Shown in pieces: positions 12,760 through 23,110 of a stretch of DNA of 64,000 bases (position 1 is the first letter of the stretch; each line of letters opens with the position of its first letter). Both the position numbers and the translations under genes were made by a program. The stretch is from the NCBI GenBank assembly GCA_963978545.1, contig OZ021722.1, positions 109,368,942 through 109,432,941 on the forward strand, read 5' to 3'. The stretch is from Linyphia triangularis. Taxonomy: Eukaryota; Arthropoda; Arachnida; Araneae; Linyphiidae. Under the pieces are notes generated by a model. It did not search any database and was not told where the DNA came from. It was given only the letters and a program-made list of their open reading frames with translations.

Positions 12760-13430
12760 TTAAATCAATACTCATTGATTAATACACTAAAATGCTCAAT
12801 GGCAATTTTTTGAAGTAGTTGTCAAAAAGAATTTTATAAAATCTTTTGAACTGCATCGACAGCTATGAACTATTTTAGGTTGCAGACCATCCCGTCTACT
12901 CTGTTACGTCTACTTCAACAACAAAACATATTAAACCCCTTCCCAATAAACACAGCCATTTATTTTTATAGTCTGGTCTAAACACGGAGGTCGCAAATGG
13001 ATTGTCCGTCCCGTCAAAGCGAAACAATGGACGAGCATGTCGTTAATGCCAACTCCGGCTAATCATTCTTAATTCCGATTGCGATACGATGCAGATGCTT
13101 CCGGCCGATTAATCGATTCCTCTGGCCGCGAATATCTGTTCTGTAATTTACGAACTGCTTTTGCGAAATGCGTCACGTCCGAGACAACAGTGTTCGGGAA
13201 ATAGCCAGGCCGACTGCATGTCTAGACGAAATAAATGGGATCAAGGCAGAGAGGAGCCAAGGAAACAAGATAGATAAGTGTTCCAGAGGGGGATTGACTT
13301 TTTTGTTTTGTTTTTCGGTGGGTGGGATCAAATCCACTTTCATCTATCCCAGGAAGTGTTCCTCACGCTTTCAATAGTTTGCAACAGATTTTTTTTTGTG
13401 TGTGTGACTCCCCTACCTTCTATTTTTAAG
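12760..13430. other. Unique stretch with a GC-richer island (12990-13270)
   Basis: There is no repeat family. Positions 12990-13270 are clearly richer in GC and CG dinucleotides than the surroundings. A 69-codon + strand frame (13168-13377) overlaps its end but shows no motif. A conserved non-coding element or a decayed exon are both possible. Confidence 0.3.
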
Positions 13431-13431
13431 T

Positions 13432-14702
13432 CCTTTATATTAACTTTGATTTTGTGTGTATGTATGTGTGTGGGTGGGTATGTCGATGAAAGGAAAATAT
13501 GCGAGGGCCTATTAACCCCCTTGACGTCAATCAATCGGCCTGAAACTTGGCAGATAGATTCGATGTCGATGACAATGTATTCCATCAAATTTTGAGGGCT
13601 GTTACTGTCATTAACACTAGAAAGACGGGAGTTTAGTATATACCTATATTGCCTGAAAGCAGTCAAAATGACTGCATTGTGAAAAAATAACTAATGCGCA
13701 AAGAAATTTGTTTAACAGTAATTTCTAATATATTTTATATCACTTACAGTCATATAACAAGTTATTAATAAGTATTAACAATAAAAAAATGTATTTCAGT
13801 TCGAAAAAAAATAATTTATACCTTATCTGGACATTTTAGCCGTATCGATTACAGTATGAGATCATACACTCAGTGATCCTCCTTCCCATTTGAATTACGT
13901 TACAGCGCGTTCAAAGGGAACAAAGAACAAAGCGCGTGGCCAGGCCTGGCATAAAGATTCGAATAACAAGTACGAATAACAATAACTTTAGTTATTGAAC
14001 AACTGCAACTTATCAAGTATATGTCGAAATCGACAATTTATCATGAACTTGTATGTTATCATGTTATTCCAATCCAGAGCCGAACTTGTCTTTTCCAAGC
14101 AGTTAAAATGACTGCTTTTCGGCAATATAGGTATAACACACATATATGTACCAGAAGTGAAGGAGGGGGGGGGGGGCAACAACAATGATTAATTAAGCCA
14201 TTTATAGGTTGTAGAAAAAGTCACAAAATTATAAGAAGCTGTGTCATTATTTAAATAATTTTTTTTTTTAATTGAAGTTCAAAAGCAGTCAAAATGACTT
14301 GCTTAGGTAATCTAGTGTTAAAAGGTCACTTTTACGGAATACTAATGAACTTGCTGTCATCCAATCGCGTTGAAATAGTATTTAACCGATCATTGAAAAA
14401 ACCCTTTCCTGTTGCCAAAATTATTTTAATAAATAAACAATAAAAAATTTGTAATCAGAATAAATAAAAGTTATCTGGATGTGAGTGCATAAATTCATTC
14501 TTAATGAATAAATTTTGAAAAGTAGTTAACCGCATATTTTGCTGATTGGAGATGTTTTTAATATTTAAAATGAAATGCCAATACCAAGCACACGCTGACA
14601 CCAGAAACGGCTCTATGTTAATGAATATAAATATTGGCGACGCATATAAAAGATTTATATCAAAAACTTTGTATTTATGGGTTATATTATTATAGCTGTA
14701 TG
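13432..14702 (+). repeat. Family B copy split by a TTAA element
   Basis: The left part starts CTTTATATTAACTTTGATTTTG and runs to GTTACTGTCATTAA (13614). The right part resumes at TTAAAAGGTCACTTTTACGG (14318) and ends near ATGGGTTATATTATTATAGC. Joining the two parts at a single TTAA gives the continuous order seen in other B copies (GTCACTAAAAGGTCGCTTTT), which proves the nested insertion. A GTGTGTATGTATGTG microsatellite-like tract lies near the start, as in the copy at 7025. Confidence 0.8.
13615..14317. mobile_element. piggyBac-like non-autonomous element, 703 bp
   Basis: The termini are CACTAGA and TCTAGTG, each flanked by TTAA (13611-13614 and 14318-14321), and the host repeat rejoins at one TTAA. 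The motif GCAGTCA-AAA-TGACTGC occurs at 13659-13675, with near copies at 14099-14115 and 14285-14302. The first two belong to inverted blocks of about 37 bp (13638-13675 and 14099-14137, including TATACCTATATTGCC). No transposase is present. A run of 12 or more G lies near 14165. Confidence 0.8.
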
Positions 14703-14703
14703 A

Positions 14704-14972
14704 GTTAGAAATTTGACCGCAAAAGGGATATCGGATTGGAAGTTGGATCTTTGCTGAACGATTTTCTGCAAAATCAAGTGCGCCAAATTTTTTCGCTATT
14801 AATCCTCTGCTTGTTATATGGTATTTTGCGTTCCCTTGCTGAAGGTTAGCCACATCATGTGTAAATTCAAATGCTTGGTTTAGTGGTGGCCCGTGGTCAA
14901 AAATGCTAGTGCTAATAGATTTACTATGGCTAAAATTAACTGAAGATTTCGGGAAGAGAAGGAGCTCAAATG
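14704..14972 (-). pseudogene. Coding-like fragment of unknown family
   Basis: The minus strand stays open from about 14972 through the unique part to 14704 and continues into family B down to 14455. The unique part reads IFDHGPPLNQAFEFTHDVAN followed by LQQGNAKYHITSRGLIAKKF and ALDFAENRSAKIQL, a composition unlike translated AT-rich junk. An ATG lies at 14851-14853, but the frame is open upstream of it. I do not recognise the family. It may be a fragment of a gene or transposon ORF truncated by the neighbouring B copy. The downstream 80 codons are translated repeat and should not be trusted. Confidence 0.35.
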
Positions 14973-15059
14973 TTCACATTTGTCACATTTGTAATCTGCA
15001 GTTTTGATGTGCCAAGCTTACTTCCAACACCATAAAAGTACCGCATAAGGCCCTTTTAC

Positions 15060-15507
15060 AGAGCCACTCTACAACTAGCATTGGAGGTCATAAATCAAAT
15101 CTTCAAAAAATGACATCACGATATTTACTGATGACGGTAGCAAAGTCACAGATCGTGTTGGTAGTGGCATCTACATTGAAATTATATACAATTAGTATTG
15201 ACTTTCCACGATTTACAACGGTACTTGACTTTTGTAAGTTCGTCGATTAGAATATAAGATATAGTCATCGTTCGGAATTTTTTTTGGATACTGTACCAGC
15301 CTCTTGCGCCTATCCAGCAGCCATCTTAAATGTCTTACCTTCTTGAAAGGCAAGAATAATTACAATCTTTTTCTAAAAAGATACCAATACCAGACCTCAG
15401 CTGAACACATCTTGGACTGTTTGGGTCTTCTTTAGGAGGAAATTTATTCTTCTCCCCTTTTTGTCATAGATCTTTTTCATGTCAACGGATTCCTTTATCT
15501 GGTCTGA
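15060..15507 (+). pseudogene. Non-LTR retrotransposon fragment, RNase H region to stop
   Basis: Positions 15115-15180 read ITIFTDDGSKVTDRVGSGIY, the start of an RNase H fold with the expected catalytic Asp in the TD(D)GS motif. In the same frame 93 codons later, TSAEHILDCLGLL, then a TAG, then EEIYSSPLFVIDLF and HVNGFLYLV end at TGA (15505-15507). This matches my memory of the carboxy end of arthropod LINE ORF2 proteins that carry an RNase H domain after the reverse transcriptase. The stretch between is frameshifted and has stops. No reverse transcriptase is left upstream. The 57-bp minisatellite begins six bases after the stop, so it occupies the element's 3' untranslated region. Confidence 0.65.
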
Positions 15508-15513
15508 CTCCGT

Positions 15514-16886
15514 CACAATAGGTTGGAGACTAGAAACAATAACAACAACACTCTTGTGGCGACTACGCGTCACAATAGGTTGGAGACTAGAAACAATAAC
15601 AACAACACTCTTGTGGTGACTACGCGTCACAATAGGTTGGAGACTAGAAACAATAACAACAACACTCTTGTGGCGACTACGCGTCACAATAGGTTGGAGA
15701 CTAGAAACAAAAACAACAACACTCTTGTGGCGACTACGCGTCACAATAGGTTGGAGACTAGAAACAATAACAACAACACTCTTGTGGCGACTACGCGTCA
15801 CAATAGGTTGGAGACTAGAAACAATAACAACAACACTCTTGTGGCGACTACGCGTCACAATAGGTTGGAGACTAGAAACAAAAACAACAACACTCTTGTG
15901 GCGACTACGCGTCACAATAGGTTGGAGACTAGAAACAATAACAACAACACTCTTGTGGCGACTACGCGTCACAATAGGTTGGAGACTAGAAACAATAACA
16001 ACAACACTCTTGTGGTGACTACGCGTCACAATAGGTTGGAGACTAGAAACAATAACAACAACACTCTTGTGGCGACTACGCGTCACAATAGGTTGGAGAC
16101 TAGAAACAAAAACAACAACACTCTTGTGGCGACTACGCGTCACAATAGGTTGGAGACTAGAAACAATAACAACAACACTCTTGTGGCGACTACGCGTCAC
16201 AATAGGTTGGAGACTAGAAACAATAACAACAACACTCTTGTGGCGACTACGCGTCACAATAGGTTGGAGACTAGAAACAATAACAACAACACTCTTGTGG
16301 CGACTACGCGTCACAATAGGTTGGAGACTAGAAACAATAACAACAACACTCTTGTGGCGACTACGCGTCACAATAGGTTGGAGACTAGAAACAATAACAA
16401 CAACACTCTTTTGGCGACTACGCGTCACAATAGGTTGGAGACTAGAAACAATAACAACAACACTCTTGTGGCGACTACGCGTCACAATAGGTTGGAGACT
16501 AGAAACAATAACAACAACACTTGTGGCGACTACGCGTCACAATAGGTTGGAGACTAGAAACAATAACAAAAACACTCTTGTGGCGACTACGCGTCACAAT
16601 AGGTTGGAGACTAGAAACAATAACAACAACACTCTTGTGGCGACTACGCGTCACAATAGGTTGGAGACTAGAAACAATAACAACAACACTCTTGTGGCGA
16701 CTACGCGTCACAATAGGTTGGAGACTAGAAACAAAAACAACAACACTCTTGTGGCGACTACGCGTCACAATAGGTTGGAGACTAAAAACAAAAACAACAA
16801 CACTCTTGTGGCGACTACGCGTCACAATAGGTTGGAGACTAGAAACAAAAACAACAACACTCTTGTGGCGACTACGCGTCACAATA
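15514..16886 (+). repeat. 57-bp minisatellite, 24 copies
   Basis: The unit begins CACAATAGGTTGGAGACTAG, continues AAACAATAACAACAACACTC, and ends TTGTGGCGACTACGCGT. Starts run from 15514 to 16880, which is 24 x 57 minus 2. The 2-base loss is in one unit near 16520 (ACACTTGTGG instead of ACACTCTTGTGG). Variants are mostly AATAAC/AAAAAC and GGCGAC/GGTGAC. Because 57 is divisible by three, several frames on both strands remain open for 100-360 codons; these are not genes. Each unit has an ACGCGT site. Confidence 0.97.
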
Positions 16887-17750
16887 AGGACACAATGGCT
16901 GACCACTGCTGTGGCTCAGTATAATAAGCTCCATAGAATGATATGTATCGCTCAGTGTCTGAGTCCTACAAGTGACAGGCTCCATCTCTAGCCACAGCAG
17001 TGACATGTTCCGGTTAGAGTGGCTTTTCTGGGCGACTCGATTGACCCTGTATTGACCCTAAGGTTATATGTTTGGTTTGACATATATGTAAGTGAGTGTT
17101 TGCATTCATGAAATATTCTCCACATTCAAATATCGTTTGAATAATGTTTACATGATTGGGATGATTTTTCATAATTAATGCACTTTATAAGATTTTTTTT
17201 TCTATTTTGAGATTTCTTGTAAAACTTTAAGTAGAAAATGAATTTTTCAATATATATGGAATATTTTATTGCCTTCAGAGATGTTTTAAATCTTAATAAT
17301 CATAAAAACAAATATACAAATTCAATTTCATTCTCTCTATCATGTGCAAACTATCTGTATCTTGAACAAAATATAATTTTGTTCATCGAATTCATGAAAT
17401 TTAAATTTATTGGTAACAACAAAGAATTCCGTGAGTATTGGAGACAAATTAATTAGATTCTAAAACATAAAACCACATTATTATTATTTTTTATTGAAAA
17501 AAGCATAAACTTAATTTATAAAATGAAAGCGAGGCTTGGAACATTTCAGAAAAAGTAAAAAAATACTCTAAAATATTGTTGCACTATTTTTTGAATCAGT
17601 AGAAAAAGCTTTCAATATTTTTGTTTATTAATTATATTTTACCACAAAACTTTAAATAAATAAAACATAATTCATTAACTGATTGAAAAAATCAATATTA
17701 ATGCTTTCAAATATGATGTAGGGTAAAAAGGGATAAATGTGGCTTTGGGA
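16887..17750. other. Stretch after the minisatellite, no gene
   Basis: Just downstream, ACTGCTGTGGCTCAGT (16903) and the TAGCCACAGCAGT block (16992) could form a hairpin, perhaps in the remaining LINE 3' untranslated region. From 17050 onward I see only AT-rich sequence. The 72-codon frame at 17238-17456 has no motif. Confidence 0.4.
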
Positions 17751-17753
17751 CAA

Positions 17754-18010
17754 GTGATCATGGGCCATAAAACCTTTACCTCCATGGACTGGAGATTTGA
17801 GTCGTCAAGCTTGTTACCTGATGGTCACGGGTTCGGCTCTGCCTCGCCAAACACCGGTCTATAGAATAATGGAGGATATTGATCATTAAATATGTCACGG
17901 TTTCACTGTCTTGTCGTTGGTGTGGTGGGGTTGGAAAGAATGTTGCTTGCTTAGGTGTTGACTTCGGTATCTGACCGAGTATAAAATTACGTGGCTTTAA
18001 TTGGCCGCGA
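17754..18010 (+). mobile_element. Probable old tRNA-derived SINE
   Basis: A degenerate RNA polymerase III B box GGTTCGGCTCT (17830-17840) follows ACCTGATGGTCACG. The body continues CCGGTCTATAGAATAATGG, GTCACGGTTTCACTGTCTTG and GGTATCTGACCGAG. I remember closely similar bodies in arthropod SINE-like repeats. No target duplication is evident, and the A box is weak. Confidence 0.45.
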
Positions 18011-18218
18011 TAAACTCCTGAAAATGGTAAAAATCAGTCATTTTGTTGGAATTTTCTAGAGATAAACGTAAAAATAATGTTTTTTTTTTTTCATTTTAGT
18101 TTTATCGTAACTAGAAGCAAGGAAGACATTTCAAGACCTGTAAAGCAAAACAATTGATTTTTTTTTACCGAATACGATACTTTTATTGATTTATATTAAG
18201 GTAATTAAATTTGAAATA

Positions 18219-18716
18219 ATATAACCCATAAAAACCGAGTTTTTAAAAAATCTTTTTTATTCATTGTCAATTTTTATATTCATCAACACAGCGAAGATAT
18301 CAAAAACATTTCTATCAGCAAAATGTGCGGCAAACTACGTTTCAAAATTTATTTATTAAAAATGAACGTGAATTTATGCTCTCACATCCAACTATTATTT
18401 ATTTATTTTGATTAAAGTAATTTTATTATTTAGTTATTAAAAAAATTTGGCTACAGGAAAGAATATCAACAATTTTTGAATCAATGCTTTTTTATTTAAC
18501 GCAATGGGATGACGGGAAGTTGGTTTATTAGTATTGTGTAAAAACGACCTTTTAGTGACAGTAACAGCTCCAAACTTTGATAGAATACATTGTCATCGAC
18601 ATCAAACTTACCTGCCAAGTTTCAGCACGATTGGATGACGGCAAGAGGGTTAATTAGGCTTCCACAGATTCCACTCCCATCGACAAATATACAAAATCGA
18701 AGTTAATATTAAGGAT
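18219..18716 (-). repeat. Family B copy that seeds the 45-bp satellite
   Basis: Reading the + strand: ATAACCCATAAAAACCGAG, AACACAGCGAAGATATC, TTATTTATTTTGATTAAAG, GCAATGGGATGACGGG, GTCATCGACATCAAACTTA, and finally ACAAAATCGAAGTTAATATT with AAGGATTT. The last 26-28 bases are the start of every unit in the adjacent array. Confidence 0.8.
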
Positions 18717-19245
18717 TTAATAATCGATCTCTTACACAAAATCGAAGTTAATATTAAGGATTTAATAATCGATCTCTTACATAAAATTGAAGTTAATATT
18801 AAGGATTTAATAATCGATCTCTTACACAAAATTGAAGTTAACATTAAGGATTTAATAATCGATCTCTTACACAAAATCGAAGTTAATGTTAAGGATTTAA
18901 TAATCGATCTCTTACATAAAATTGAAATTAATATTAAGGATTTAATAATCGATCTCTTACACAAAATCGAAGTTAATATTAAGGATTTAATTATCGATCT
19001 CTTACACAAAATCGAAGTTAATATTAAGGATTTAATAATCGATCTCTTACACAAAATCGAAGTTAATATTAAGGATTTAATAATCGATCTCTTACATAAA
19101 ATCGAAGTTAATATTAAGGATTTAATAATCGATCTCTTACACAAAATCGAAGTTAATATTAAGGATTTAATAATCGATCTCTTACACAAAATCGAAGTTA
19201 ATATTAAGGATTTAATAATCGATCTCTTACACAAAATCGAAGTTA
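18691..19245 (+). repeat. 45-bp satellite, left block, 12 copies
   Basis: The unit is ACAAAATCGAAGTTAATATT, then AAGGATTTAATAATCGATCTCTTAC in total 45 bp. Starts run from 18691 to 19231, exactly 12 x 45. Substitutions are few. The array breaks off after CGAAGTTA, where the 5275-bp element begins, and resumes at 24521. The 194-codon minus-strand frame across it reflects a unit divisible by three. Confidence 0.95.
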
Positions 19246-20431
19246 TGCCTGATTTACACGCTACCAGTCGGCGTTCCAGTTGAGATCCCTAGTCGTGTGA
19301 CGTCACAGCTGGTAGCGTGTAAACGCATCATTTCAGTCTCAGGATAAGCCAGTTTGTCACGTGATCGCCTCTGGCTGGTGATTCCAGTAGATAAAACATT
19401 TTCTATTTACTGGAGCGTCAACTCCCCTCCCCCACCACTCTTCCTACCCTCATACTCTCGTGCACCGTGTAAAACACCTGCAGTAGTTTTATTTCGCTGA
19501 AAGTTTTGAAGACTTGAATGATAATGTTTATAACAAGAACAAGCTTGAAACAATGCCAAATCGTTGGAATGATATGGATTATATAATGAAAACAGCAACT
19601 GTCGTGAAAAACTGTCATTCTGGGTTAGTATAATTATTAGTATTTTTTATTGTGTTAAAACATACAAATATATTTTTAAGTAATTTTCGTCATATTCTGA
19701 AAGGCAACCCTAGTAAGCTTGGCGACGGCAGATGAAATCCTTCGCGGAATTGAAACGGCACTGTGTTTCACAATCACATTATAATATACCTAACTACAAT
19801 GTTTTTGGTGGGATCCCTTTTTGGTTGTACTTATAGAGATAGTAGGAAAATAATACCTGTTAAAACCACTCGTATGTAAGCCTAACTGTTCCTTTTTACG
19901 GGACGAATGCAATTTCCAGAAATAGTTCCTTAATTACTTTTGTTGAAGTACTTCTGCGATAATCTGATAATCAAAAGCAGTTGAACATTAGCGGTTGTTT
20001 ACATTTATGTGCTCTAATTGAATTAAAATACGTATAAATTATACGTATATCTCGTGTAGTATATTATATTCAAAAGTAGTATGTCTTAAATAATGGCTAC
20101 TAGAATGAATTATGTGTGCCAACGTTAAGAATGTCAATAATAAGATGTTTGTTTACATTTGGGTATTTGAATTTAGTTAAAATTCTTGTGAATAGATAGT
20201 CAAATAATGGTAGTTTTAAAGCTGTTATAGTTGGAATTATGCTTTAAGCTTAAATGTTTTGGTACAAATTTCAGTCATATTTTACTCGCTTATTACACAA
20301 CATAAGGAGGACCCAACATGAGATGGATTTCACAGATGGATAATTTATGCAGTTTTTTTTATCAGCAAATTTTGTAGATATGTATATTTTGTTTAACGAT
20401 TAACATAATTTCATTATTTGTTTGCTCTTCT

Positions 20432-20890
20432 AGGTTGTAAAAGAAAACTAATTAGCAGAGTGCAACTTGTCTTCATCAACTGTTATACTTGAAGTAATTG
20501 GCTGTCGGATGTTATCACAATTGACTCCTTTTATCTCTGAATGCATGTTGAGTGTTTTTGTAAATTAAGTTCTACTGCTTGTGCGAAATTTGAATAGGTT
20601 TATTGCATCGAGTTTTACCCTGGAGAGTTTTACCCTGAATGTGAAAGAATTCGTAACTAAAAATTGTTTGTTTTTGAATGTCATTTAATGGAAAATTTAT
20701 GCCATCAATAACAAATGTTTTTTAGTCTGAATCAGAGATAGGATAGTAAGTCAAAAAATTCTTTGAAAACAATGCTAATCGAATTAAAATTTCTTTTCTA
20801 GGTTGTGAAAGAAAGCCAACAAGCAGAGTGCAACTTATCTTCATCAGCTGTTAGACTTGAAGTAATTGGCTGTTGGATGTTATCACAATT
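20432..20890 (+). repeat. Pair of direct repeats inside the 5275-bp element
   Basis: TTCTAGGTTGTAAAAGAAAA at about 20430 and TTCTAGGTTGTGAAAGAAAG at about 20800 begin blocks of about 90 bp that share GCAGAGTGCAACTT, CTTCATCA and GAAGTAATTGGCTGT, then GGATGTTATCACAATT. Each starts at a TTCTAG that resembles a splice acceptor. The second is soon followed by ACAATAAAAC. They could be duplicated terminal exons of a non-coding or decayed transcript. Confidence 0.7.
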
Positions 20891-22929
20891 ACAATAAAAC
20901 ATTGAACCACCTAAAGCAGAGAGTTAAAATGTAATGAAAGTTAGTATAAATGTGATGTAAAAAAAGCTTGCAGCTAAGTATAAGGTGATTAGGAAAAAAA
21001 AAAAAAAAATGTTAAACACTTGGCTGAAATTATCAACGTTGTTATTTTGGCTGAAATTATTAATGCTAAGGAAACAACTTTATTTGTGAAAATGTTTCTG
21101 AAATTTTTGTATTTTCGAATGTATTTTGGGAACTGACAAAAAGAGTGCTGATGAATAACAAGAAAAGGTATAAAGGCATTTAAATTTTACTCCTCTACAA
21201 GAGTGTACAAGTATGCAAGAGATGTCATCGAATTGGTTTTTCCTGATTTGTCTGCCACTCGAATATGATGCAATGGCTTAGACTGCAAACCAAGATTTTC
21301 ATCCAACGCATTTAAACTATTATAGAAAAAAGTTGTTTTTTCTTACTGGCTGACCTTTACAAATTTCTATTTGTGTTTACATCCAACTTTTTTGTTTCTG
21401 TGAAATTAATTATATGAAAATAATAAAAATTGAAGCATGCAAGCTGCAACTTCTCACTAATACTGCCTAATGTGTTATAGTTAATTTGTTATGCTACTCA
21501 AATATTTTAATATGTAACAATATGCTTTTATTTAAAATTACCAGCAACATCAAGTCTTTAAATGCATCTCTACTGAAATCCCCTCCGACACTTTTCCCAC
21601 ATTTATTTTCTAGTCAGCTTCATGTAATTATTTTCATGATGCAGCATTAGTCAGCACTTTTTGAAACCTTCCCAGAATTGCAAACCATTTAGTATTCACT
21701 ATTGCATCATGGAACTAGTTTTAACTTCAGGGGTGCAACCAGAAAATTTCTGTGTGATGGGTCTTTCCATCAAGTTAACTTCTGTATTTCTGTTACAAAA
21801 ACAAATTCTACATAAAAATTCCTCATCTTATATTTTTCACAAATCAATATTTTTGCAGTTTCTTAAGGTGTCACATATGCCAAAATATTAAAATGGTTTT
21901 TGTCTAGTATTCAAGTTATACATAAAAACCTAATATGGCATTTTTTTCTATATCCTGTATTATCCTTGTAATTGATGCAAAAAATTTCTTGTTTAATTAA
22001 TTAGAGAAGGAGCAATATTTTTAGGCGAATGGACACAAACACCAATATCAGAATCATTTTACATATCTGTTTGATATTTTTTTTACATCAACTTCAGTAC
22101 ATTTCGTAGTGCACTGAACTACCATTTTGAGATATTTTGATTTTAAATGTGTTTTTTTGGAGGATTTTATGTAATGACACTTGTTGTTTTCTTGAAGAAA
22201 GTTAGGTTATGTACACCAACACCCATACCTCAGTTAAAATTTGGAATATACCTATTTCATAGTTCAAGGCCCTAAAGGATAGTTCAAACAACATGTTAGT
22301 CAAAGAAAATTTCATAAAATATAAGTGGAATTTTTTTTTACGTTGTTAACGTTTATATAAAAATTAATCTAAAAATGTTTTAAATTTTGAAAAATATTCA
22401 ATATTTAAAAATATTTTTTTAGTCCATACCTTTATTCTAAGATATGCTTTACCTTAAAATGCAAAAATTATGCCAATTAAATGGAAATTTAAAAAAAAAG
22501 TCTCCGAACCTAGTCGGATACCTTAATAGTGTTTGAAATAAAAGGCATGAAGCACTGAAACACAATAACAACATTTGGAAAATAGACATCCATGTTTATA
22601 AAATTTTTTAAACGATACTTTTTATTGGACCCAAAAAGTCAAAAAGCAATCTACAATGATTTTTTGATAGTATGAGATTTACAAATATGTCATTTATTTC
22701 AGTTTTGGAGTCTAATACCTACTTTAGTGCGATACATTAACTTACTCTGTCTGAATGACGGTAGATTAAAAATGTATCCTTTGAAATTATTTTCGGTTAC
22801 CAAGTGTTTCTTGTTCATTCATAACAAAACACTAGGAATGTTGGGGATTCTAGGGGGGTGTTCTAACCCTAAAAACCTTTCCCTGGTTGCATGCCTGTTT
22901 AAAGTTCCTGCAATCTTTGTATTTTCAGT

Positions 22930-23110
22930 TTGTACGTTTAACAACCTATTTTTGTGCCTGATAACGGTTTCTCATTCCAGGACATACAACTTGACATGGA
23001 TTCTGAACCCCAAAGAACATTGTCGCCTAATACAGGGTTCAAACATGGCACTTTTGATAGGCGAGACCAGAATCGAGATGGGAATTGCTTTACTCACAGG
23101 CGTTTGTTTC
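22930..23110 (-). mobile_element. Diverged copy of SINE-2
   Basis: The + strand shows TATTTTTGTGC, GATAACGG, CATGGATTCTGAACCCC, ACAGGGTTCAAACATGGC and AGGCGAGACCAGA. These line up in order with the reverse complement of the SINE at 44372-44552 (TATTTTTATGCACAAAAACGG, CGTGGATTCCGAACC, AGGATTCGAACCC and GCGAGGCCAGAGCG). Divergence is high, so it is an old copy. Confidence 0.55.

Noticed and set aside
15397..16991. Several frames of 116-362 codons
   Set aside because: All are shadows of the 57-bp array; they occur in multiple frames and on both strands and show no codon-level constraint.
18650..19234. 194-codon minus-strand frame with a 15-residue period
   Set aside because: The 45-bp unit is divisible by three and non-coding; it includes the end of a dispersed repeat.
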